Shown in pieces: positions 55,465 through 64,000 of a DNA stretch of 64,000 nt. Source of the DNA: Myotis daubentonii. Taxonomy: Eukaryota > Chordata > Mammalia > Chiroptera > Vespertilionidae. The notes under the pieces were generated by a model, which made no database searches, was not told the DNA's origin, and worked only from the letters and a program-made list of their open reading frames with translations. A program made the translations under genes and the position numbers. The number at the start of each line of letters is the position of its first letter. The stretch's first letter is position 1. The DNA lies in assembly GCF_963259705.1 (NCBI RefSeq), contig NC_081841.1, positions 114,054,979 through 114,118,978 of the forward strand, in the 5' to 3' direction.

Positions 55465-58400
55465 CTATATTCCACAAGTGCGTGATATCATGTGGTATTT
55501 ATCTTTCTCTGACTGGCTTATTTCACTTAGCATAATGCTCTCCAGTTCCATCCATGCTGTTGCAAATGGTAAGAACTCCTTCTTTTTTACCACAGCATAG
55601 TATTCCATTGTGTAGATGTACTGCAGTTTTTTAATCCACTCATCTGCTGATGGGCACTTAGGCTGTTTCAAAATCTTAGCTATGGTGAATTATGCTGCTA
55701 TGAACATAGGGATGCATATATCCTTTCTGATTGGTGTTTCTAGCTTTTTGGGATATATTCCTAGAAGTGGATCACTGGGTCAAATGGGAGTTCCATTTTT
55801 AGTTTTTGGAGGAAACTCCATACTGTTCTTCATAGTGGCTGTACCAGTTTGCATTTCCACCAGCAGTGCAGAAGGGTTCCTTTTTCTCCACATCCTCTCC
55901 AACACTTGTTGTTTATTGATTTGCTGATGATAGCCATTCTAACAGGTGTGAGATGATACCACATTGTCGTTTTGATTTGCATCTCTCCTATAATTAGTGA
56001 CTTTGAGCATGTTTTCATATGTCTTTGGGCCTTCTGTATGTCCTCTTTTGAAAAGTGTCCATTTAGGTCTGTTGCCCATTTTTTGATTGGATTGTTTATC
56101 TTCCTTTTGTTAAGTTGTATGAGTTCCCTGTAAATACTGGAGATTAAACCCTTATCAGGGATAACATTAGCAAATATGTTCTCCCATGCAGTGGGCTTTA
56201 TTATAATTTTGATGGTTTCCTTTTACTGTGCAAAAGCTTTTAATTTTGATTTAGTCCCATTTGTTTATTTTCTCTTTAGTTTCCATTGCCCTAGGACAGT
56301 GATGGCGAACCTTTTGAGCTCGGTGTGTCAGCTTTTTGAAAAACCCTAACTTAACTATGGTGCCGTGTCACATAAAGAAATTTTTTGATATTTGCAACGA
56401 TAGCAAAACAAAGACTTATATTTTTGATATTTATTTTATATATTTAAATGCTATTTAACAAAGAAAAATCAACCAAAAAAAATGAGTTGACATGTCACCT
56501 CTGACACGCATGTCATAGGTTCGCCATCACTGCCCTAGGAGCAGTATCAGTGAAGAAATTCCTTCAGCATCTATGTCTGCGATTTCACTGCCTATGGGTT
56601 CCTCTAGTATTTTTATGGTTTCCCATCTTACGTTTAAGTCCTTTATCCATTTTGAGTTTATTTTTGTGTATGGTGTAAGTTGGTGGTCCAGTTTCATCTT
56701 TTTGCATGTATCTGTACAATTTCCCCAACAATATTTATTGAAGAGACTGTCTTGACTCCATTGTATGCTCTTGCCTCCTTTGTCGAATATTAATTGGGCA
56801 AAGTGGTTTGGGTCGATTTCTGGGTTCTCTATTCTATTCCATTGATCTATATGTCTGTTCTTGTGCCAGTACCAAGCTGTTTTAAGAACAGTGGCTTTGA
56901 AATACAGCTTGATATCTGGTATTGAGATCCCACCTACTTTGTTCTTCTTTCTCAGGATTACTGCAGCTATTTGAGGTCTTTTTTTATTCCAGATGAATTT
57001 TTGCAGAGTTTGTTCTAGGTCTGTGAAGTATGCTGTGGCATTTCAATGGGGATTGCATTGAATCTATAGATTGCTTTGGGTAGTATGGACATTTTGATGA
57101 TGTTGATTCTACCAATCCATGAACATGGTATGTTCTCCCATCTGTTTATGTTTTCCTCTATCTCTTTTTTCAGTGTCCTGTAGTTTTTCGTATGTAAGTC
57201 TTTTACCTCCTTAGTTAAGTTTATTCCTAGGTATCTTAATTTTTTTGGTGCGATAGTAAATGAGATTGCTTTTTTAGTCTCTCTTTCTGTAAGTTCACTA
57301 TTGGTGTATAGAAATGCCATAGATTTCCTGGCTTTAGTTTTGTATCCTGCTACATCGCCGAATTCATTTATTAAGTCTAATAATTTTTTGATGGAGTCTT
57401 TAGGGTTTTCTATGTACAGTATCATGTCATCTGCAAATAAGGACGATTTTAGTTCTTCTTTTCCATTTAGGATGCCTTTTATTTCTTCTTCTTGTCTGAT
57501 TGCAATGGCTGGTACTTCCAGTACTATGCCGAACAGGAGTGGTGAGAGTGGGCATCCCTGTCTTGTGCCTGTTCTTAGGGGAAATGGTTTTAGTTTTTGA
57601 CTGTTGAGTATGATGCTGGCTGTGGGTTTGTCATATATAGCTTTTCTTATGTTGAGGTATGATCCTTCTATTCCTACCTTGCTGAGAGTTTTTATCAAGA
57701 AGGAGTGCTTGATTTTGTCAAATGCTTTTTCTGCATCAATTAATATGACTGTGATTTTTATCTCTCAATTCACGTTTATTGATTAGCGGTTATAGTACCA
57801 TCCTTGCATCCCTGGGATAAATCCTACTTGGTCATGGTGTATCTTTCTGATGTACTGCTGGATATGATTTGCTAGAATTTTGTTGAGGATTTTGGCATCT
57901 ATGTTCATGAGGGATATTGGCCTGTAATTCTCTTTCATTGTGTTGTCTTTATCTGGTTTTGGTATTAGGGTGAGGCTGGCTTCACAGAATGAACTTGGAA
58001 GTGTTCTTTCATCTTGAATTTTTTGGAATAGTCTGAGGAGAATAGGTTTTAGTTCTTCCTTGAATGTTTGGTAACTTTCCCTTTGAAGCCATCTGGCCCC
58101 AGGCTTTTATTTGCTGGGAGGTTTTTGATGACTGCTTTAATTTCTTCCATAATTATTGGCCTATTGAGATTTCTAGAATCTTCCTGATTGAGTTTGGGAA
58201 GGTTGTATTTTCTAGGAATATGTCCATTTTCTCCAGGTTGTCTAGTGTGTTGGAGTAGAGTTGTTCATAGTATTATTTTTTTTTTAACAATTCTTTGAAT
58301 TTCTGTGGGGTCTGTTGTTATTTTGCCTCTTTCATTTGTGATTTTGCTTATTTGGTGAGTTCATCAATCTTGTTTATCCTTTCAAAGAACCAGCTCTTGG

Positions 58401-59485
58401 TTTCAGTGATCTTTCGTATGTTTTTTTTTGTCTCTATGTCATTTATTTCTATTCTGATCTTTATTATCTCCTTCCTTCTGCTCCCTCTGGGCTTTTCTTG
58501 TTGCTTTCTTTCTAATTCTTTGAGTTGTAGAGTTAGATGATTTCCTATCATTTTTTCTTGTTTTTTGAGGTAGGCCTGTAGAGCTATAAACTTCCCTCTC
58601 AGGACTGCTTTCATTGTGTCCCATAAATTTTGGATGTTGTGTTTTTATTGTCATTAGTTTCCGGGATGTTTTTAATTTCTTCTTTGATCTCATTGGTAAC
58701 CCAATCATTATTTAATAGCATGTTATTCAGCTTCCAAGTGTTTTATTTTTTTTGGATTGTTTTTATTGTAGTTTATTTCTAATATTATGCCATTGTGGTC
58801 TGAGAAGATGCTTGGTATGATTTCAATCTTCTTGAATTTGGGGAAACTTTGCTAGTGACCAAAAATGTGGTCTATTTTTGAAAATGTCCCATGTGCACTT
58901 GAGAAGAATGTATATTCTGTGGTTTTGGGGTGAAATGTTCTGAAGATGTCAATTAAGTCCATCTGATCTAGTGAGTCATTTAGGAGTGCTGTTTCTTTGC
59001 TGATTTTTTTGTCTAGAGGATTTATCCAATGATGTCAGTGGTGTGTTTAAGTCCCCTACTATGATTGTATTGTTGTCAGTCTCTCCCTTGATATCTTCCA
59101 AGAGTTTTTTTTTATGTATTTGTGTGCTCCTGCATTGGGTGCATATATGTTTATCAGGGTTATATCCTCTTGTTGTATCAATCCCTTTAGTATTATAAAG
59201 TGGCCTTCCTTATCTCTTGTTACGGCCTTCACTTTAAGGTCTATTTTGTCTGATATAAGTATTGCTACCCCAGCTTTTTTTTTTCATTTCCATTTACCTG
59301 AAAGATATTTTCCATCCCTTCACTTTTATTCTGTGTGAATCCCTTGTTCTGAGGTGGGTCTCTTGTAGACAGCATATATATGGGTCATGTCTTTTTATCC
59401 ATTCAGCCACTCGATGTCTTTTGATTGGAGCATTTAGCCTGTTTACATTTAAAATAATTATTGAAAGGTACTTATTTGTAGTCAT
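55465..59485 (-). pseudogene. L1-E ORF2, broken and interrupted by a hAT element
   Basis: Start at 59483-59485 (MTTNKYL); end TAG at 55465-55467 after SRTCGI. The endonuclease N-terminus is readable (59294-59485, CCLQETHL). The RT core is in a 227-codon open stretch (57015-57698) with FADDM intact (57426-57437). The C-terminal Zn-knuckle region (55830-56018) reads [19 protein letters not shown]. The SLII-x-EMQ block has Gly rather than a stop. Frameshifts near 57780, 58270 and 58620 and the 236-bp insertion break it. Confidence 0.9.
56297..56532 (+). mobile_element. Short non-autonomous hAT element (MITE-like)
   Basis: Perfect 16-bp terminal inverted repeats, CAGTGATGGCGAACCT, bound a 236-bp AT-rich core. 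A perfect 8-bp duplication, CCCTAGGA, flanks it at 56289-56296 and 56533-56540, the hAT hallmark. No transposase is encoded. It lies in L1-E and is therefore younger than that insertion. Strand is arbitrary. Confidence 0.95.
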
Positions 59486-59532
59486 TTCTATTTTTGTGCC
59501 TGTTTTCTTTCTTACCTTTTTATTTCTTCTTT

Positions 59533-60371
59533 TTACAGCATTCCCTTTAGCATTTTTTGCATTGCTGGCTTGGTAGTGATAAACTCCCTTAGCCTCTTTT
59601 TTTGTCTGTGAAACTCCTGATATCCCCTTCAATTTTGATTGATAGTCTTGTTGGATAGAGTATTCTTGGATTCAGACCTTTGCTTTGCAACACTTTGTTC
59701 CATTCCCTTCTAGCTTGATGTGTTTCTGTTAAGAAATCATTTGATAATCTGATGGGGGATCCTTTGTAGGTAACTCTGTGTCTCTCTCTTGCAGCCTTTA
59801 AGATTCTCTCTTTGTCCTGAAGATTTGTCATTGTAATTATGACGTGTCTTAGTGTGGGTCTTTGGGATTCATCTTGCTTGGGACTCTCTGTACTTGTGTA
59901 ACTTTTTCTTCCCCATATCTGGGAAGTTTTCTGTCATTATTTCTTCAAATAGATTTTCTAATCCTTGCTGCTCTTCTTGTCCTTCAGCAGCCCTATTATG
60001 CATATGTTACTTCGTTTCATGTTGTCCCAAAGCTCACTTAGGCTCTCCTCCTGCTTTTTAATTTTTTTCTCCAGGTGCTGTTCAGATTGAGCTTTTTTCT
60101 CTACCTTATCTTCTAACTCACTAATTCGGTCCTCTGCTTCTTCTAGTCTACTGTTGAAACTTTCCATGGTGTTTTTGATAGTAGCTCTATCACTTTTTAT
60201 TTCTTCCTGATTCTTGCATAGGTTGTTGATTTTCTCATCCATCCGGTGAATGAATTGTACAACCATTACTCTGAATTCTTTTTCTGTGATGTTGTATGCT
60301 TCAATTTCACTAATTTCCTTTCATGGAGACTCCTCATTTTCTGTCCTCTGGAGATTGTGTCATCTCCCCAT
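59533..60371 (-). pseudogene. L1-E ORF1, decayed
   Basis: The ATG at 60369-60371 reads MGR then TGA at codon 4. The stop at 59533-59535 follows LKGML. The coiled coil and start of RRM are open at 59958-60266 (RMDEKINNLCKNQEEIKSD, RISELEDKVEKK, SLSELWDNMKRSNICIIG). The C-terminal domain is at 59589-59831 (KERILKAARERHRVTYKGSP, ARREWNK, with a small deletion after it). Not functional. Confidence 0.87.
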
Positions 60372-61410
60372 TTTGACTATTACCAGAAGGTTCAAACGTC
60401 GAGTTGCATTGGCCTGGGCTGTGTGCAGTGGGAGCTTCACACCATCCTAGTGTCACTTAAGAGCTCAGACACTAAGATGAGACTGTTGTGGGTTGGTGGG
60501 AACCAGGCTCGCCCAGAGGCAGCATTACCAGCGCACAGTGTGGCCTTGTGTGCGCACCTAGAATCAGGGACCCTGCCTGCACCACGCTGAAACAGAGACC
60601 CCCCTGGCGTGTGTTGAAAATCAGAGCCCCCTATGGTGTGCCAGGAGTCAGAGTTCCCCAAGAATCCAGTATCTCAGCCTCGTGCTGAGATTCAGGGTCC
60701 CTGTGTGTGCATGCACCAGGAATTGGAGCATTGGCTCTTAGTGGGAATGCACTGGGAATCAGGTATCCCAGGTGCGTGTGATAAGAAACAGAGTCAAGTC
60801 ACTGGTGCTTAGTGCTGCCTCCCACCTGGAGAATCGGGGTCCCGGTCAGCTTGGGGGACTTCAGTGAGCGCTTGCCCTGAATCAAAGTCAGGTGGCACTA
60901 CAGCCCTGCATGGGCTTTGGGTTTGGTCGCCAGATTGCCTTGTGGGGAATAAATTCGCAGTGTCTGAGCACTCCTAGGCTCAAGTTCCTGCAGAGTTGCT
61001 GCGGGGAACAGATTCCCAGTGTCTGCAAGCTCTCAGGCTCAAATTCCTGCAGCAGCGGGTCTATCAGTTACTATGGCGCTGCCTGCGAGCCTGCAGGGAG
61101 AAGGATACGCTCTGTTACTCACAGAAATCTGCCTCGGGGATGTCTGGATTCTTGGTGTCTGTGGGTCTGTAGCTGTGGTCGCAGGTCTCTGTCCCCAGTG
61201 GCTGCAGGGTCCTAGTTTGCGTCTGAGACCAGACTGGTTGGTGCTGAGGCCAGGATCCTAGTCTCAAGCAGCTCTGTTTCTCAAGATGGCGTGGTTTCTG
61301 TGCCCATGCTGGCCGCCCAGGAGTGTATGTGCTGAGAGCTGGGCTCCGCTGTCTTAGACTGCCCGGTTTGGCAGCCCCTTGGAAGACCTGCAGAATTTAA
61401 CTGTCCCTAG

Positions 61411-61454
<44 letters not shown>

Positions 61455-61545
61455 ACACACGTCCACACACTCCTCTATTGCTCCTTCACTCTCTCACACT
61501 CTCTCCCTCCCTACCTTCCTACAGGTCTCCATCTTCCTGATCCCC
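60372..61545 (-). promoter_or_regulatory. L1-E 5'UTR, same type as L1-B
   Basis: It shares with L1-B the repeated plus-strand units around (A/G)GAATCAGGGTCC (60540-60850) and the block GTGTCTGTGGGTCTGTAGCT (61157). An AAGATGG motif lies in the first 20 bases in L1 sense. A CA microsatellite at 61412-61452 lies close to the start. Confidence 0.65.
61412..61452. repeat. (CA)n microsatellite in L1-E 5'UTR
   Basis: About 40 bp of CA repeats. The L1-B counterpart near 25386 has only about six units, so the tract lengthened after the copies diverged. Confidence 0.95.
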
Positions 61546-61700
61546 GAGAATAATTATTCTTACAAGACTGTTTAAAATATTGTTGCTTTTTTAATCTTTT
61601 GTTTTCCAAATATAAGGAAAACTAAAAAGTAGACATTCTGCATTGTTGGAACTAACAAATTAGTGACATTCATTCACAGGAGACAAAGATTCAAATACTA

Positions 61701-62137
61701 TCTGGGACTGCTGGCCATCTTGGCCATCCCCATGTTGTCAAATGATGGCTGCCACAAGATGGTCAGCAAGGGAGGGCAGTTTGGGGGGACCAGGCCTGCA
61801 GGGGAGGGCAGTTGGGGGTGACCAGGCCAGCAGGGGAGGGCATTTTGGGGCGATCAGGCCAGCAGGGGAGCAGTTAGGCATCAGGCTGGCAGGGGAGTGG
61901 TCAGGGTGTGATCAGGCTGACAGGCAGAAGTGGTTAGGGGCAATCAGGCAGGCAGGCAGGTGAGTGGTTGAGAGCCAGCAGTCCCAGATTATGAGAGGAA
62001 TGTCCCACAGGGATCAGGCCTAAACCAGCAGTCTGACATCCCCCAAGGGGTTTCAGATTGGAGATGGTGCAGGATGGGCTGAGGGACATCTCCCCTCCCC
62101 CTCTCCCAGTGGATGAATTTTGTGCATGGACCTCTAG
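61701..62137 (+). mobile_element. H14: Helitron lacking a canonical 5' end
   Basis: The 3' end is clear: GATGAATTTTGTGCATGGAC, then CTCTAG and T at 62138. The left edge is placed at A|TC (61700/61701), but the usual TAATAAAAGG motif is missing. It has four to five GGGGAGGGCAGTTGGGGGTG-type units (61770-61930). Confidence 0.72.
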
Positions 62138-62779
62138 TCTATTATAAAGGACCTGCCTTGGACAATACTTTCCATGAACACCTCCTTAATAATTCCCCTG
62201 ATAGAATTATATATGGATCTAATCTAGATGAGTGTTTTAGATGAATATTGTGTATATATAGGAATAGATGAAATTAACTGTCCAGAAGAAAAATAGAACT
62301 TCTGGATAATAGTAGATACTTGTTTCCCCTCAGATCCTTCCTTGTCTAATATTAAACATTTTCTGTTCCTAATTAGTGTTACTGGTTTAATATTCTTAAT
62401 GTTGTTCCTGATATGTAAATGTTATATTAGATGCAAAAACACCCCCACAAAACTTAAGACAAACAGCAAAAAAGACTCAGGTCATGGTGGCTCAAAAATT
62501 AGGAATGATCCAGAATACTTTTTAACACGGACATATAGGATCTGACTGCCTCCCATTTACCTGCATTTTATTTTGAATAATAACTAGACTTAGAATGCCA
62601 TCTAAGGTTATGGTCTTGCCTCATCCCCAGTTGTCCACCCTGTTTAGTAAGACAAATGCTGACATTGAGACATCCTAGGAATAAGCCTTCCTAGTACTGT
62701 GGGACTCCAGACTCCATTATTCAATCAAAAGGTTGGTCATCAATGCATCCTTTGAATTAATTTATGACCAAAAGGGGGA
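62138..62779 (+). pseudogene. ERV env-like 3' tail
   Basis: The 67-codon frame at 62342-62545 has a hydrophobic stretch (about residues 7-27, rich in L/I/F) followed by a basic Cys/Lys-rich tail. That is the layout expected of the membrane anchor and cytoplasmic tail of a retroviral envelope protein. Its place, about 230 bp before the polypurine tract and 3' LTR, supports this. The upstream env is missing or unrecognisable (L1-E and H14 intervene). Domain identity is inferred from layout, not from a match. Confidence 0.5.
62770..62779 (+). promoter_or_regulatory. Polypurine tract before 3' LTR
   Basis: AAAAGGGGGA lies directly before the LTR's TG. It is the usual primer site for retroviral plus-strand synthesis. 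Confidence 0.8.
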
Positions 62780-63666
62780 TGTGTGGACAAAAGGGGCCAC
62801 ATGCTAACCTGACAAGCTCAGAGAAGGCCTGCATGGCAGTCTTTCAAACTCAAAGACCTTATGTAATCACAAAGGATGGTCTGAAATTAAACTTTAACTA
62901 AAAGAAGTTATGGTGGGCAATCATCTCCTAAACTGGTATTTTCTCTGACAAGGTCAATTTTTACCTTAACTGATCTTATTGTCTTTTTTGAGTTTATAAT
63001 AACATATCATTGAAATATCAGGGTAACTTTTAACTTCCCTTTTTTCTGGACCTCTCAGGGCAAAACCAAATGCCCCTGGGCACCAGGACAGAGACCATAA
63101 ACTACTTCATTGTTATTGGTATCATGTTATTGTTGACTGTTAACTATCCTGTACCCACCTAAGTAAAAGAAGTATGTGTTTATCATTTTACTTTTAAAAA
63201 TATATATATTTTAATGATTTTTTACAGAGAGGAAGAGAGAGGGATAGTTAGAAACATCTATGAGAGAGAAACATCGATCAGCTGAATTTTGCACACCTCC
63301 TACTGGGGATGTGCCCGCAACCAAGGTACATGCCTTTGGCCGGAATTGAACCTGGGACCTTTCAGTCCGCAGGCTGACGCTCTATCCACTGAGCCAAACC
63401 GGTTAGGGCATAATTTTACTTTTTATCCAATCCCAGAGGTTTCCCCGCTTTGCTTTTTCCCACCTCCCTAATCTACTACCAATGGATTTCATGTAACCCA
63501 CTTATGTCTTCTCCTTTGATTATAATGTATAAAAATAGGTGGAAAACTGCCATTCTCCGGAGCATTATCCCAATCCATTGATACTCTGCTTCCTGGTAAT
63601 TGTCGACAGTTTGACTCAAATAAACTCACAAAAATATTTACAGGTTTGAATGTTTTTACGTTAACA
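62780..63666 (+). repeat. 3' LTR, interrupted by VES
   Basis: It runs from TGTGTGGACAAAAGGGG to ACGTTAACA, with TG and CA ends. Without V6 it is about 670 bp. A TATA-like TGTATAAAAAT is at 63527-63537 and AATAAA at 63619-63624, giving U3-R-U5 order. The last 150 bp match the 5' LTR remnant at roughly 85 percent by eye. Confidence 0.82.
63196..63411 (-). mobile_element. V6: VES SINE in 3' LTR
   Basis: The reverse complement starts GCCCTAACCGGTTTGGCTCA and has a B box and A/T tail. The duplication (C/A)ATTTTACTTTT flanks it at 63184-63195 and 63412-63424. It lies in U3, a different place from V5. Confidence 0.93.
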
Positions 63667-63901
63667 GTTCATATGCTAGGAGAGTCACTAATGCTTAATA
63701 TTTAATTTTGAGTTTACTATGCACTATCAACAATTCCTTGTTTTAACTAGGGTCAGAAGCTACTGAGTATCTCAGAACCTATTATTGTTTACATCCTGTT
63801 CTCTATGAGAAATTATTCTTTGTGTATGTTCTGATAGTATCACAATAATTAAAAATAAGGGTCTGGGTATAAAAATACAGCATAGGGAATATAGTCAATA
63901 A

Positions 63902-64000
63902 TCTCTCTATATAAAAACCTAAGTGACCGTTATGACCGAACAACCGGAATGACCAGAACGATTGGCCAACTGGTCACTATGACACGCACTGACCACCAGG
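63902..64000 (+). mobile_element. H15: start of a Helitron, cut by window end
   Basis: A|TCTCTCTATATAAAAACC is a bat Helitron 5' end of the same type as those ending H7 and H8. GGTCACTATGACACGCACTG and ACCACCAGG, also seen in H10, follow. Confidence 0.8.

Larger units (their letters stand above)
55190..61545 (-). mobile_element. L1-E: full-length LINE-1 in the ERV
   Basis: A perfect 16-bp duplication, GAGAATAATTATTCTT, lies at 55174-55189 and 61546-61561. The element is 6.36 kb including a 236-bp hAT insertion. On the minus strand it has a 5' end GGGGATCAGGAAGATGGAGACC, a 5'UTR like that of L1-B, ORF1, spacer, ORF2 and 3'UTR. Its ORFs have several indels and stops. Confidence 0.95.
48522..63666 (+). 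mobile_element. Endogenous retrovirus remnant, plus strand, largely replaced by other elements
   Basis: The limits are a 5' LTR stump (48522-48890) and a 3' LTR (62780-63666) whose last 150 bp are clearly related. The order LTR, primer-binding-site-like sequence, internal region, env-like tail, polypurine tract, LTR is collinear on the plus strand. Foreign DNA inside: HAL1 copy 2 and Helitrons (50317-54474), L1-E (55190-61545), H14 and two VES. No pol homology was recognised, so it is a defective fossil. Confidence 0.75.

Overview
The window is repeat-dense intergenic DNA from a mammal. The combination of repeats points to a vesper bat (family Vespertilionidae): six VES-type tRNA-derived SINEs, about fifteen Helitron ends of the HeliBat type (5' TC, 3' hairpin plus CTAG, inserted between A and T), one SPIN-type hAT element, another short hAT element, many L1 LINEs and two HAL1 elements (L1 relatives with ORF1 only). 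I found no convincing host protein-coding gene, tRNA or rRNA gene. Almost every long open frame belongs to L1 ORF1/ORF2, HAL1 ORF1, an endogenous retrovirus remnant, or is an accident of GC-rich or simple-sequence repeats. The genus cannot be fixed from this sequence alone.

Layout. 1-5008: minus-strand L1 (L1-A) cut by the left window edge. 5095-9485: two Helitrons, a small twin-primed L1 and single-copy sequence. 9562-25503: a full-length minus-strand L1 (L1-B) bounded by a 14-bp target-site duplication (TSD), swollen to about 16 kb by a processed retrocopy, a second complete L1 (L1-C, 13-bp TSD), three Helitrons and a VES. 25504-39232: a plus-strand L1 cluster. Its oldest member (L1-F) looks like HAL1 sequence joined to L1 ORF2; it carries the SPIN element and was split by a full-length L1 (L1-D, 15-bp TSD). 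39233-40730: apparently single-copy DNA. 40732-47110: a twin-primed (5'-inverted) L1 (L1-H) containing Helitrons, a HAL1 and a VES. 47133-48521: a Helitron cluster with unusual end geometry. 48522-63666: the remains of a plus-strand endogenous retrovirus with a 5' LTR stump, a tRNA-Ser-like primer binding site, an env-like tail, a polypurine tract and a 3' LTR. Its interior was replaced or expanded by Helitrons, the second HAL1 and a full-length L1 (L1-E, 16-bp TSD) that carries a 236-bp hAT element. A last Helitron starts at 63902.

How the parts relate. Nesting gives a relative history: ERV and L1-F/L1-G/L1-H are old; L1-B, L1-D, L1-E and the HAL1s landed later; L1-C, VES, Helitrons and the hAT elements landed within those. 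L1 is the likely enzyme source for VES, HAL1 and the retrocopy, all of which have A-rich tails and L1-like TSDs. Helitrons and hAT elements used other enzymes, and no transposase or Rep-helicase gene is present here. Points for follow-up are the two HAL1 copies sharing an in-frame TGA, 21-bp heptad expansion in HAL1 ORF1, the HAL1/L1 junction, hairpin minisatellites inside a Helitron, tandem Helitron end arrangements and the tRNA-Ser-like ERV.

All boundaries were set by eye. Copy names (L1-A to L1-H, H1 to H15, V1 to V6) are local labels.
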